DNA from: Bacteroidota bacterium | GTDB taxonomy: Bacteria; Bacteroidota; Ignavibacteria; Ignavibacteriales; Ignavibacteriaceae | Direction: 5' to 3' | Length of the DNA: 64,000 nt | NCBI GenBank assembly: GCA_020161395.1 | Contig: JAIUOE010000001.1 | Span: 558,001 to 622,000 of the forward strand | Shown: piece after piece, positions 7,767 through 17,601 of the stretch | Position numbering within the stretch: position 1 is the first letter of the stretch | Layout of the letters: the number at the start of each line of letters is the position of its first letter | The notes under the pieces: model-generated | Seen by the model: only the letters and a program-made list of their open reading frames with translations | What the model was told of the DNA's origin: nothing | Databases searched by the model: none | Position numbers and translations under genes: made by a program

Positions 7767-9643
7767 ATCAAATCGAAAAATTCCCATTAGACTCAATGAA
7801 TATTAAAGAGGAACAAATCTCACAGTTAAAGCAGCTTTTCCCGGAGGCGTTCACAGAAGGAAATAAAATTGACTGGGAAAGGTTGAGGCTCACACTCGGA
7901 GAAAATGTTGATGTCGGGAAAGAGAGATTTGTGTTGAACTGGGCAGGTAAATCTGAGTGTTTTAAGTTGATCCAACAACCTTCAACAGGTACATTGGTAC
8001 CCTCAAGAGAGGAAAGCATAAATTTTGATACCACAGAAAACCTCTTTATCGAAGGAGACAATCTTGAAGTATTAAAACTCCTCCAGAAGTCATACTTTGG
8101 TAAAGTGAAGATGATCTACATCGACCCCCCCTACAACACCGGAAACGATTTTGTTTACATCGACGATTTTAAGGATAACCTGAAGAATTATCTTGAACTA
8201 ACAGGTCAGGTCGATTCCGAAGGGAAAAAACTCTCCACGAATGTTGAATCCGATGGCAGATTCCACAGCAACTGGTTGAATATGATGTATCCGAGATTGT
8301 TTCTTGCCAAAAACCTTCTCAGGGAAGATGGGGTTATTTTTATCTCCATTGATGATAATGAGGTGCACAATCTAAGAGCTTTGTGCAATGAGATTTTTGG
8401 TGAGGAAAATTTTGTAGGGACTTTCATCTGGAAAAGAAGAGCGTCCTCAGCGTTGGCAGAGATGCGAGTTTCTAGTGATCACGAATATGTAATATGTTTT
8501 CAAAAAGGTTTTCTGACAACTTTTAAAGGGAATTCAAAAGACTATAGTTTTTATAAAAATCCCGATAATGACCCCAGAGGCCCTTGGACACTTGGAGATC
8601 TTACTGTTGGAATGACAAAGGATCAGAGACCCAACCAATTTTACGATCTAATTGACCCTGAAACAAATCTTGTATATTCTCCTAATCCTAACCGAGTTTG
8701 GGCTTATATTCCAAGTAGTATGGAGGTGCTAATACGAGAAAAAAGAGTCTATTTCCCGAAGGATTCTAATCGGAGGCCAATGGCAAAACGATTTAAATCT
8801 GAATTGAAAGCTGAGGTTAATCCAAAATCTACTCTACTCGAAGATGTTGGCATGAATTCGGAGGGTACTCGCCTAATAAGAGATCTCCTCGAAGCTAATT
8901 TCTTTAACTATTCAAAGCCTCTTACACTGTTAACTGAGTTGATCGAGCAGGTAGCCTCAAATGAGGATATCATTATCGATTTTTTTGCTGGTTCTGCTAC
9001 AACTGCCCATGCTGTTCTTAATCTGAATAAGGAAGACGGTGGGAACCGAAAATTCATTTGTGTCCAGATCCCCGAACCAACGGATGAAGCAAGTGAAGCC
9101 TACAAAGCCGGCTACAAAACAATTGCAGACATCGGAAAGGAAAGAATCAGAAGAGTAATAAAGAAAATTGAGGCCGAAAAGGAAAAGCAGGAGCCTGACA
9201 TGTTTGAAGGAGAGAAAAAAGCTCAAGACCTTGGATTCAAAGTTTTCAAACTCCGAAGATCGAATTTTGCCACATGGGATGCAAATGTTGAAAAGAATGT
9301 TGATGCACTCACGGAGCAGTTATTCAAAAATGTGGATCACATCTCCCCCGCTGCTGAACAGGAAGCCATACTCTACGAACTCCTTTTAAAGGCAGGGTTT
9401 GAATTGACAACAGAGATATCAAAACTCACGATAACCGACAAGATAGTTTACAGCGTTATGGATAACGCCCTGCTCATCTGCCTTGAGCGAAACCTGACTC
9501 ACGAGCTCCTAAAAGCTATAGCACAACTAAAACCTGTCAGGTTCATCTGCCTCGATGAAGGCTTCCGCGATAACGACCAGTTAAAATCAAATGCCGTCCT
9601 CTTGATGAAGGAGAACGGAGTTCAAAAATTTCAAACAGTGTGA
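7763..9643 (+). CDS. mod: Type III restriction-modification DNA methyltransferase (Mod)
   Basis: Modification and specificity subunit of a type III system, 626 residues, close to the usual length. It methylates the N6 of adenine in one strand of an asymmetric site, using S-adenosylmethionine. The catalytic motif DPPY is at 121-124 within DPPYNTGNDF, and the cofactor-binding FxGxG-like motif is DFFAGSATTAHA near 406-417. DPPY before the cofactor motif is the beta-class order. The central part (about 220-390) should be the target-recognition domain. The start overlaps the upstream remnant (ATGA) and the end overlaps the next gene, so it is the first complete gene of the operon. Its partner res lies 5 kb downstream, separated by two cargo genes. 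Confidence 0.95.
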   Translation: MNQIEKFPLDSMNIKEEQISQLKQLFPEAFTEGNKIDWERLRLTLGENVDVGKERFVLNWAGKSECFKLIQQPSTGTLVPSREESINFDTTENLFIEGDNLEVLKLLQKSYFGKVKMIYIDPPYNTGNDFVYIDDFKDNLKNYLELTGQVDSEGKKLSTNVESDGRFHSNWLNMMYPRLFLAKNLLREDGVIFISIDDNEVHNLRALCNEIFGEENFVGTFIWKRRASSALAEMRVSSDHEYVICFQKGFLTTFKGNSKDYSFYKNPDNDPRGPWTLGDLTVGMTKDQRPNQFYDLIDPETNLVYSPNPNRVWAYIPSSMEVLIREKRVYFPKDSNRRPMAKRFKSELKAEVNPKSTLLEDVGMNSEGTRLIRDLLEANFFNYSKPLTLLTELIEQVASNEDIIIDFFAGSATTAHAVLNLNKEDGGNRKFICVQIPEPTDEASEAYKAGYKTIADIGKERIRRVIKKIEAEKEKQEPDMFEGEKKAQDLGFKVFKLRRSNFATWDANVEKNVDALTEQLFKNVDHISPAAEQEAILYELLLKAGFELTTEISKLTITDKIVYSVMDNALLICLERNLTHELLKAIAQLKPVRFICLDEGFRDNDQLKSNAVLLMKENGVQKFQTV

Positions 9644-12600
9644 TGGAGATGTCTTTCATTGAAGTGACGATTAACGAGTTGGGAGAGCTGACACCTTCGC
9701 AATTCTCAGAAGTTTTATTGAGGTTATTAAAATTTGAATCTGAAAAATATAACTTTCAAAGTTCCGCTAACATTCTTGTCCCCTTAAATATCAATGTCGC
9801 TGATGAAGGGGAAGATGGCAGAATAGTGTGTGATTCTACAAATGGTTCTCCTTGGATCAGGAATAACTTCACCATTTATCAGATGAAAACATATGATCTC
9901 CAGCCAAAAAAAATCTTTAAAGAATTCTTCACTAAAGACAGTTTAAGAATTCAACCTTCAATTGAGGAAGCACTTGATGAGGGAGGGGAGTATGTACTTT
10001 TTATCAGCAAAGCTTATACTGCAGCTCAACTAAAAAAAAGGATCGAAGCTGCGCATAGGACGATTGAAGAAATCAATAGCAAGTTCCAAAAGAACTACAG
10101 TGTTTACCAGGTCCGGCTACTGGAGGGAAATCAAATAAAAGACTGGGTTAATGATTATTTGTATGTAGTTTTAAGGATTAAAGAGTACCTTAAATCACCA
10201 CTTCCCGAAGGTTTGATGACTATTGAACAACTTGGGAAATATAAAAATTTGACTACTCCAGAATTCGTTTCAAATGACTGGGTTATGAATTTCAAATCTG
10301 TTATTTTACAAGAATTATCTATCGTGAGGAAATCAATCAGATTAGTTGGACACTCGGGCGTGGGGAAGACACGATTAGTATATGAAGTTTTCAAGAATGA
10401 AGGTGAATTTGCGAAAAATGCTATCTACTACGATGCAAGCAATGCCGCACCAGGATTTGTGGGTTTTGTCCATAGAGTTGTTTCTCAAACAAGAACCATT
10501 TTTATAATTGATAATTGTTCGAAAGAGCTTCATGAAAAACTCCAAGCAGAGGTTGAAAGATTTGATTCACAGTGTAGCCTCCTTACAATTTCAAGTAGCG
10601 TTCATGAATTCGAAGATTATTACAATCATTCGGGTGGAGTAAATCTGATATTATATCTCGCAAAAGAGAATGAGGACATTCTACCCAAACTCATTCGTAA
10701 TTTGTATGGTAATCAAATTTTGGATATTGAAGTTGAAAGTGTTCATAGGTTGACTGATAATTATCCTGCAATGGCAATCCGCCTCCATAAAATTAGAAAA
10801 GGAGAAGGGGCACAACAAGTTACGAAAATAATAGATGACGATAAAATAGATAAAATTCTCTACGGTAATTCGCCTCCCAAAAACCGGGATATTAGATTAT
10901 ACACATCAATTATTAAAGTTTTATCAATTTTTGAGTATTTCCCTTCTTATGATATTCTCGTTACCAATCCAATATCACAAACTGTATTAGACACTCAAAT
11001 CAATTTCATCATTGAAAATATTTGTAAAATTGATAAAAGAACTTTCAAGGAAGTATGCCTCTATTTTGTAAAACAAAAAATCTTGATCTCAAGAGGTCGA
11101 TACTTAACAGTAAGTCCTACACCACTTGCAATTAAATTAGCATTGGACTGGTGGAGAGTGCTGCCAAATGATGAGATTGAAAAGTTTTTTGAAGATGTAA
11201 CAAAACATGGGTTAGGTGTTTTCCTTGTCAATCGGCTCAGATACCTTGATGCTAGTCCTGAAGTTCAATCACAGCTTGAGGTAATTATTGGGGAGCTTGG
11301 CCTTCTTGGAAAAACAGAGGTACTCAATACGGAGTTAGGTTCAAGGCTTTTTAGCTCTTTAACAGAAGTGAATCCGGAAGCTTCAATAAGAACCCTTGAA
11401 AAACTTTATTTTAGTACACCTATTTCTGATCTCAGGGATGTCACCGAGGGAAGACAGTATATAGTCTGGAGTCTTCAAAAATTGTGTTTTCGTAAGGAGA
11501 CATTTAATCGAGCAGCCAAGATTCTGTATCGATTTGCTCAAGTTGGAAACGAAGGTTGGATTAATAATGCTCGTGGGATCTTTAAGCAACTATTCAGACC
11601 CCGCTTAGGTGGTACCGAAGCAGACCTAAATGCGAGACTTGAAATATTGCACTTTGCAATAACTCAACCCTTCGTTGGACAGAATGAATTTCTAATTGAA
11701 GCAGTTATGGCCGCTTTTGAAATCCGGGGAGTATCACGGATAATCGGTGCCGAATTCCAGAGTACGAAAGTCCTAAAAGATTACAAACCAAAGGATTCGG
11801 AAATTACTTCTTACTGGGAAGAAATAATAAGAATCCTGAAAAAAATTTGGGCAACTCATTTAGATTTGAGAACACTCATCGAGAAACAATTTTATTTTAA
11901 GTCACTTCAAATTATTTCTTACGGGAAGATTGAGTTAGTAATTGATTTTGTCAATTGGTTGGAATCTAATGAAATTTTTATTCCTTCAAGTTTTTTTAAC
12001 TCACTGATCCGAAAAATGACTTCAGATCGGACTCCTGAAACAATAAAAATAGGAATCAGCACTTTTCTTGAATCTAAGAAGCCCAGAACTAAAAAAGAAA
12101 TATTCATGCGCCAAGTCAGAGATGCAACTTTTCCACACGGGAGAGATCAGAATGGTAAGGAAATTGAACAGACTGAAGAGATAGTTCGGGAAATTGCACA
12201 TCAATTTTATGATGATGGAGTTAGGATTGTTGATATCCTTGACTTGATGCTTCGAGGGCAACAGAGATATACCGAGGTGTTTGTGGCAGAATATTTGAGT
12301 CGCCTTGATCAGAGGGAGTATAATAAATATCTGTGGGATTTATCAGTAGAAGAATTGGTGAAAATAGAAGCAGAAGACCGAAATTGGGCAGTGTTACAAG
12401 GTATTTTGAAAAGTTCACCCAAAGAGGAAAAACTTAATTTAATCTTAAGGCTCGGAGAGATCAAAGGCTTTGAACAGATATTCATTAGATTCGTAAATTA
12501 CCATTTGCTGTCTGTCAATGAACTAGATATGATTTGGGAGTTGATTGTGAGAAGAGATATTAAGCCGGAGATAGTATCTGATCTTAGAATGGGATATTTT

Positions 12601-13470
12601 GCTTACAATGAAAGTTTCGATGCTTCAAGATTTATTTGTGACAAACTCAAGTTCTTCGGAGATCAAGGTTATTGGTCTATTATTGATATCTTAGCTTCCA
12701 GGTTGGTCCATGGGAAAAGAGGAGGTGGTGAAGAATGGGAGTATTGTAGGGAATTATTCTTCCAATTTGATTACTTCAAACTTGATAATAAACCTGAATT
12801 TTTGGATTTATATGACCTCACAGAGATTTCAAAAAAATTGTTGAATAAATTCCCAGATGATGGACTTTTTAATCGGATTGCTGATTGTTTACTTAGTTAC
12901 CTGAAATCTACTCAATCAGTTGAGGATGAGTATCAACTTAGTGAGTTAACAGATCAATTGATTGAACTTAATTTTAAAGCATTTTGGATTAAATTGTCTG
13001 AGGTATTACTTTCATCGGATGTTATGATGTACAATATACATAACATGATTGGCTCAAATCATAGTTTCCCTGGAACATATCGTGAAGGTGTGCTATTTTC
13101 TAATCCCCTATATTATGATACAATAATTGGATGGTGTAAACAAAATATAGACAAGGGGCTTTTAATAATTGCCTATCTAATGCCAATTTATGATTCTGAG
13201 AACAAGACTTGGCACCCTTTTGCAAAAAAAATGATTCATGAATTTGGTGATAATAGTGACTTTCTGACTATTATGAGCTCAAATATGGGTTCCTTTGGGT
13301 TCGTTGGTTCTCCTATAGGGTACTACGAAAATGAGATAAAAATGTATGAACAATTATTGGGACATTCAATTCCACAAGTAAAAGATTTTGCGCTGAAACA
13401 AATTGAAACTATCCACAATTATATTAAAAGGGAAAAATTGGATGAAGAGGAGAGGTTTCTAGGTTTATGA
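9643..13470 (+). CDS. Large STAND-like NTPase with putative N-terminal nuclease domain
   Basis: A 1275-residue protein between mod and res. Residue numbers here count from the GTG at 9640. The frame could start at GTG 9640, ATG 9643 or ATG 9649; I choose 9643 because it forms a TGATG overlap with the mod stop. Residues of about 15-175 contain a D-G-R (59-61) followed by Q-x-K (81-83) in beta strands, which suggests a PD-(D/E)XK-type nuclease fold. A P-loop (GHSGVGKT, 237-244) and a Walker B-like strand (TIFIIDNC, 286-293) define an NTPase. The remaining ~950 residues are helical and probably repeat-like. This layout resembles Avs-type and other STAND defence proteins, in which the C-terminal part senses a phage product and the N-terminal part cuts DNA. 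Known: the NTPase motifs. Inferred: the nuclease and antiphage role. Confidence 0.7.
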   Translation: MEMSFIEVTINELGELTPSQFSEVLLRLLKFESEKYNFQSSANILVPLNINVADEGEDGRIVCDSTNGSPWIRNNFTIYQMKTYDLQPKKIFKEFFTKDSLRIQPSIEEALDEGGEYVLFISKAYTAAQLKKRIEAAHRTIEEINSKFQKNYSVYQVRLLEGNQIKDWVNDYLYVVLRIKEYLKSPLPEGLMTIEQLGKYKNLTTPEFVSNDWVMNFKSVILQELSIVRKSIRLVGHSGVGKTRLVYEVFKNEGEFAKNAIYYDASNAAPGFVGFVHRVVSQTRTIFIIDNCSKELHEKLQAEVERFDSQCSLLTISSSVHEFEDYYNHSGGVNLILYLAKENEDILPKLIRNLYGNQILDIEVESVHRLTDNYPAMAIRLHKIRKGEGAQQVTKIIDDDKIDKILYGNSPPKNRDIRLYTSIIKVLSIFEYFPSYDILVTNPISQTVLDTQINFIIENICKIDKRTFKEVCLYFVKQKILISRGRYLTVSPTPLAIKLALDWWRVLPNDEIEKFFEDVTKHGLGVFLVNRLRYLDASPEVQSQLEVIIGELGLLGKTEVLNTELGSRLFSSLTEVNPEASIRTLEKLYFSTPISDLRDVTEGRQYIVWSLQKLCFRKETFNRAAKILYRFAQVGNEGWINNARGIFKQLFRPRLGGTEADLNARLEILHFAITQPFVGQNEFLIEAVMAAFEIRGVSRIIGAEFQSTKVLKDYKPKDSEITSYWEEIIRILKKIWATHLDLRTLIEKQFYFKSLQIISYGKIELVIDFVNWLESNEIFIPSSFFNSLIRKMTSDRTPETIKIGISTFLESKKPRTKKEIFMRQVRDATFPHGRDQNGKEIEQTEEIVREIAHQFYDDGVRIVDILDLMLRGQQRYTEVFVAEYLSRLDQREYNKYLWDLSVEELVKIEAEDRNWAVLQGILKSSPKEEKLNLILRLGEIKGFEQIFIRFVNYHLLSVNELDMIWELIVRRDIKPEIVSDLRMGYFAYNESFDASRFICDKLKFFGDQGYWSIIDILASRLVHGKRGGGEEWEYCRELFFQFDYFKLDNKPEFLDLYDLTEISKKLLNKFPDDGLFNRIADCLLSYLKSTQSVEDEYQLSELTDQLIELNFKAFWIKLSEVLLSSDVMMYNIHNMIGSNHSFPGTYREGVLFSNPLYYDTIIGWCKQNIDKGLLIIAYLMPIYDSENKTWHPFAKKMIHEFGDNSDFLTIMSSNMGSFGFVGSPIGYYENEIKMYEQLLGHSIPQVKDFALKQIETIHNYIKREKLDEEERFLGL

Positions 13471-13607
13471 AACTAAAATTTGACAGTTCCCATCAGTTCC
13501 AACTGGATGCGATTGCGAGTATTGTTGATCTCTGTGTTGGGAAACATTCAACTAAGTGTTTTGCCTTGTCAAAATTGACTATAATCCAAAAAAATCAGAC
13601 GCTTTGA
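13467..13607 (+). pseudogene. Vestigial 5' end of a second res allele
   Basis: The first 22 codons match the start of the intact res gene at 14652 (MKLKFDSSxQFQLDAIASIV). The first 69 bases differ at only seven positions, all in third codon positions, and six of the seven are silent. After DL the match ends, and the frame closes at 13607 after 46 residues. It overlaps the stop of the STAND gene in an ATGA, exactly as the intact res overlaps the abi gene. It is therefore the beginning of a divergent, once functional res gene that originally followed the STAND gene. Confidence 0.85.
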
Positions 13608-13698
13608 GCCAATGATGACTTTTAAATGAAAAAATTATGAAGATTACTGAAATAAAATTGTTTATTTACAAAATAATTCCTATTTTTGCACCAACATA

Positions 13699-13750
13699 CC
13701 TGCCAAGCCTATGTCCGGGAAACCGGTTACGCTCAAATGGGCAGGTTTTT
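13699..13750 (+). terminator. Probable terminator between the STAND and abi genes
   Basis: CCTGCC (13699-13704) pairs with GGCAGG (13740-13745). An inner CCGG/CCGG pair lies within the loop, and TTTTTCTTTTT follows. It lies after the res remnant and just before the abi gene, so the abi-res part probably has its own promoter, or receives only read-through from mod. Confidence 0.5.
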
Positions 13751-13761
13751 CTTTTTAAACC

Positions 13762-14655
13762 ATGAAGATAAATTACACAAAGACACCACTTCTTTACAGC
13801 GAACAAGTTCAACTGCTAAAAAGCCGCGGATTGAACATCGCCGATGATTCCTACGCTGAAGCATGCCTTTCGGACATCAGCTATTACAGGTTATCCGCTT
13901 ATTTTTATCCTTTCCTCGCAGATAAGAAAAACCATGTCTTCAAGCCCGGTTCCGATTTTGAGTCCGTGATAAAACTTTATCGTTTTGACAATGAATTTAG
14001 ACTTTTGTTATTCAATGCGATTACTCTTATTGAAGTATCAGTACGCACGAAATTGACCTACGAACTTTCACACAAATATGGTGCATTCTGGTTGGAGAAC
14101 GAAACTCTTTACCGGGATAAGGGGAAGACAAAGCAACTTCTTTCAAAACTCAAGGAGGAACTTGGCAGATCCGATGAGGAATATCTCGAGCATTACAGAA
14201 ACAAATATTTGGAGGATATTCCACCTGCGTGGATATCATTGGAAATATCATCTTTTGGGTTAGTCTCACAACTTTATATGAATCTTTCAAGTTTCAAAGA
14301 TAAAAAAGAAATAGCCCGGCATTTTGGGTTTCACCTTCCGGTTTTTCAATCATTTCTTCACTCCCTGACAGTTGTCAGAAATATATGTGCTCATCACTCA
14401 AGAATTTGGAATAAAGTGCTGAGTGTCCAGCCTGTCATACCGAAGGGATCAATTCAGTCAATGGTGGACACCAATAAAGTGAAAAGAGACAGGATTTCAA
14501 TTATAGTCCTGATGATGACAGAAATATTAAGTAAAATTTCAATTGCCAATGATTTTCGTAAAGAGTTTGAAAGTCTGCTAATGAAATATCCTGACATTGA
14601 CCTGTGGGCAATGGGTTTTATGGAAAATATATTTGATAAAAACCGGACGATATGA
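13762..14655 (+). CDS. Abi_2 family abortive-infection protein (AbiD/AbiF-like)
   Basis: A 297-residue cytoplasmic protein of the Abi_2 family. The N-terminal block SYYRLSAYFYPF (about 40-51) and the segment around YRFDNEFRLLLFNAI (about 83-97) are typical of the family. The late motif R-N-x-C-A-H-H (206-212) corresponds to the R-x4-6-H motif of HEPN ribonucleases. Family members in lactococci stop phage growth at the cost of the cell; RNA cleavage is the likely mechanism. The stop codon overlaps the start of res (ATGA), so the two are translationally coupled. It occupies the same position relative to res as the STAND gene does to the res remnant. The family call is firm; the phage target is unknown. 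Confidence 0.88.
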   Translation: MKINYTKTPLLYSEQVQLLKSRGLNIADDSYAEACLSDISYYRLSAYFYPFLADKKNHVFKPGSDFESVIKLYRFDNEFRLLLFNAITLIEVSVRTKLTYELSHKYGAFWLENETLYRDKGKTKQLLSKLKEELGRSDEEYLEHYRNKYLEDIPPAWISLEISSFGLVSQLYMNLSSFKDKKEIARHFGFHLPVFQSFLHSLTVVRNICAHHSRIWNKVLSVQPVIPKGSIQSMVDTNKVKRDRISIIVLMMTEILSKISIANDFRKEFESLLMKYPDIDLWAMGFMENIFDKNRTI

Positions 14656-17573
14656 AACTAAAATTTGACAGTTCCCAACAGTTCCAGCTTGATGCCATAG
14701 CGAGTATCGTTGACCTCTTCGATGGTCAGCCGTTGAACAAGGGAGACTTCTCCGTAGAGATTGAATTGGGACAAAATGCCCTTTTTCAAACAGAACTAGG
14801 GTTTGGGAACCTGCTTCAGATCTCAGAGGAAGCCATATATGAAAATCTTGTAAAGATTCAGGAGAGAAACGACCTCGATATCACCGGATTGGATGAATTC
14901 AGTGCCAACGGGTTAAACTTCACAGTCGAGATGGAGACAGGAACCGGAAAGACCTATGTCTATCTAAGAACAATCTTTGAGTTGAATAAAAAATACGGTT
15001 TCAAAAAGTTTGTTGTCGTTGTGCCAAGCATTGCCATCAGAGAAGGTACACTTAAAAACATCGAAATTACCCGTGATCATTTCAGAGCTCTATACAATAA
15101 TGTTGAATTCGAGTATTTCGTTTATGACGGCAAAAAGGCAAACAGACTCAGGAACTTTGCCACAAGTAATCAAATCCAGATAATGATCATCAACATTGAT
15201 TCATTCCGGAAGGATTTCTCCGACAGTGAGGATGATAAAAAGAGCAATGTGATATTTAAGGAGAATGACAAACTATCAGGGAGAAAACCGATAGAGTTCA
15301 TTCAAAGCACCAACCCTTTCGTGATAATTGATGAACCTCAGAGTGTTGATAATACACCAAAAGCAAAGGAAGGGATACAATCACTAAAACCACTCTGCAT
15401 TTTCCGGTATTCAGCCACACATCGTGAACTTTACAATCAGGTTTACAAACTTGACCCCATCCGTGCGTTTGAGTTGAAACTGGTTAAACAAATCGTTGTT
15501 GCACAGGTCTCAACTTCGAGTACCCTGAATGAGGCTTTTGTAAAACTGAAGGAAGTGGATAATAAATCAGGGATCAGAGCGAAGATCACTATTCAGGTTC
15601 AGCAGAAAGATGGTGTAAAGGAAAAAGATTTTTGGGTAAAACCGGGTCATGATCTATATACTCTCTCCAACGAAAGGGCTCATTATCAGGACGGATATCA
15701 GGTCATCGAGATTAGTGCTGCCAAAGGGGAGGAATATATTGAACTCGGAGTCGGAAGAGTCTGGCTTGGGGAAACAAAAGGGGGAATGAAAGACGAAATA
15801 ATTGAGAATCAGATACGAAACACAATACAAAAGCACCTCGAGAAGGAATTGCAGGTTGTTAAGAAAGGGATTAAAGTCCTTTCCCTCTTCTTTATAGACA
15901 GGGTACACAACTACAGAGCCTATGACGAAGCCGGAAAACCCGCTAAAGGGAAATTTGCGCAGATTTTCGAAGAACAATACAACGATTTGATCGCTTCTCC
16001 CCGGTACAAAGAACTGGATAAATTTGATGTGTCGGCTATCCACGACGGTTATTTTTCACAAGACAACAAAGGAATTCTGAAGGATACTTCCGGAATTACT
16101 GCACTTGATTACAGTACCTACGACAGGATTATGAAAGAGAAGGAAAAACTCCTTTCACTCGATGATCCGTTGAAGTTTATATTCTCCCACTCCGCCCTGA
16201 GGGAAGGATGGGATAATCCGAATGTTTTTCAAATATGTACTCTGAACGAAACAAAATCGACACTTCGAAAAAGGCAGGAGATAGGAAGAGGCCTTCGATT
16301 ACCCGTTGATCAGGAAGGTAACAGAGTATTTGACGAAGTGATTAACAGACTGACAGTCGTGGCAAATGAGAGCTATGATGAATTTGCAAAGACTCTTCAG
16401 AGAGAGTATGAGGATGATTGCGGCGTAACATTTGGAAAGATTTCAAAGTTTGCCTTCAGTCAGTTGCATGCGGGCGAAAATGATCCCGAAGCAAAGGTTG
16501 GCAGAGTTCGATCAGAGTTTATTTGGAATGATCTGGTTCAGAACGGCATACTTGACGGAAACGGGAAGATCACTCACAAGTTTAACCCCTCCTCCCCCGG
16601 ATTCACTTTGGGAGTCAGAAATATAGACCCCTCAATGGAAGCAGAAATAATTGAAACCATAGAATCGTATCAAATCGACAGGCACATCAAAAAAGATGAG
16701 GAGCCAAAGAAGCTTCGATTAAAATCAGAAAAAGAACTCGTAGAACAGGATCTCAATGAAGACTTTCGTGCTTTGTGGGAAAAGATCAGACAAAAGACCT
16801 CCTTCAAAGTTGAATTTGACACGAATGTGCTGATAAACAATTGCGTCAGAATGATCAAATCGATGGCGACAGTGGAAAAGGTAAAGATCAAATACACCGA
16901 AGCTGAATTGACAGTGGATAAAAGGGGTGTGACAGGTGATGTTACACGGGTCAGGGAAAGACTTTCATCCTATATCGGACCTCTTCCCGATGTCATCGCC
17001 TACCTTCAAAGAGAAACCGAACTCACAAGGAGGACTCTCGTAACAATCTTAACGGAGTCGGGCAGATTGCAGGAATTTATCGTAAATCCTCAGAAATTCA
17101 TGGAGCAGGTAACCAATATCATAAACCGTGAAAAACAGAAGCTGATCATTGACGGAATAAAATATGAGAAAATCGCCGGTGAAGTGTATCAGATGGAATT
17201 GTTTGAGCAAAAGGAAATCGACAGTTATCTGAGTAACCGGCTTGCTGTGAGGAAGTCAATCTACGACTATGTAGTTTACGACAGCAGTATCGAAAAGAAA
17301 TTCGCCGAAGCACTGGATAAACGGGAGGATGTGAAACTCTTCCTGAAACTTCCGAACTGGTTTACCGTAACCACCCCCATCGGTGAATACAATCCTGATT
17401 GGGCAATCGTGAAGCATGACCAGTCAAAAGTATATCTCGTTCGGGAAACCAAAGGAAACAAAGACCGTTCAAAACTTCGCCCCTCTGAAGCCGAAAAGAT
17501 CGAGTGCGCCGAGAAACACTTTAATACCCTCGGCGTAAGTTTTGATGTAGTTGTGGATGCGGGGGAGGTATAA
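14652..17573 (+). CDS. res: Type III restriction endonuclease subunit (Res)
   Basis: ATP-dependent restriction subunit, 973 residues, the usual family size. It needs Mod for site recognition and cuts after meeting a second complex. An SF2 helicase core comes first: Walker A GTGKT (97-101), motif II DEPQ (227-230), motif III SATH (254-257), and motif VI in the region RKRQEIGRGLRLP. The endonuclease domain is at the extreme C-terminus, with PD (915-916) and E-x-K (932-934) forming the PD-(D/E)XK centre. All catalytic residues are present, so the enzyme is probably active. It starts inside the abi stop codon. The first 23 codons are duplicated in diverged form at 13467. Confidence 0.95.
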   Translation: MKLKFDSSQQFQLDAIASIVDLFDGQPLNKGDFSVEIELGQNALFQTELGFGNLLQISEEAIYENLVKIQERNDLDITGLDEFSANGLNFTVEMETGTGKTYVYLRTIFELNKKYGFKKFVVVVPSIAIREGTLKNIEITRDHFRALYNNVEFEYFVYDGKKANRLRNFATSNQIQIMIINIDSFRKDFSDSEDDKKSNVIFKENDKLSGRKPIEFIQSTNPFVIIDEPQSVDNTPKAKEGIQSLKPLCIFRYSATHRELYNQVYKLDPIRAFELKLVKQIVVAQVSTSSTLNEAFVKLKEVDNKSGIRAKITIQVQQKDGVKEKDFWVKPGHDLYTLSNERAHYQDGYQVIEISAAKGEEYIELGVGRVWLGETKGGMKDEIIENQIRNTIQKHLEKELQVVKKGIKVLSLFFIDRVHNYRAYDEAGKPAKGKFAQIFEEQYNDLIASPRYKELDKFDVSAIHDGYFSQDNKGILKDTSGITALDYSTYDRIMKEKEKLLSLDDPLKFIFSHSALREGWDNPNVFQICTLNETKSTLRKRQEIGRGLRLPVDQEGNRVFDEVINRLTVVANESYDEFAKTLQREYEDDCGVTFGKISKFAFSQLHAGENDPEAKVGRVRSEFIWNDLVQNGILDGNGKITHKFNPSSPGFTLGVRNIDPSMEAEIIETIESYQIDRHIKKDEEPKKLRLKSEKELVEQDLNEDFRALWEKIRQKTSFKVEFDTNVLINNCVRMIKSMATVEKVKIKYTEAELTVDKRGVTGDVTRVRERLSSYIGPLPDVIAYLQRETELTRRTLVTILTESGRLQEFIVNPQKFMEQVTNIINREKQKLIIDGIKYEKIAGEVYQMELFEQKEIDSYLSNRLAVRKSIYDYVVYDSSIEKKFAEALDKREDVKLFLKLPNWFTVTTPIGEYNPDWAIVKHDQSKVYLVRETKGNKDRSKLRPSEAEKIECAEKHFNTLGVSFDVVVDAGEV

Positions 17574-17601
17574 TTTGAATTTTTCAGGAAAAAGACACTA
17601 A

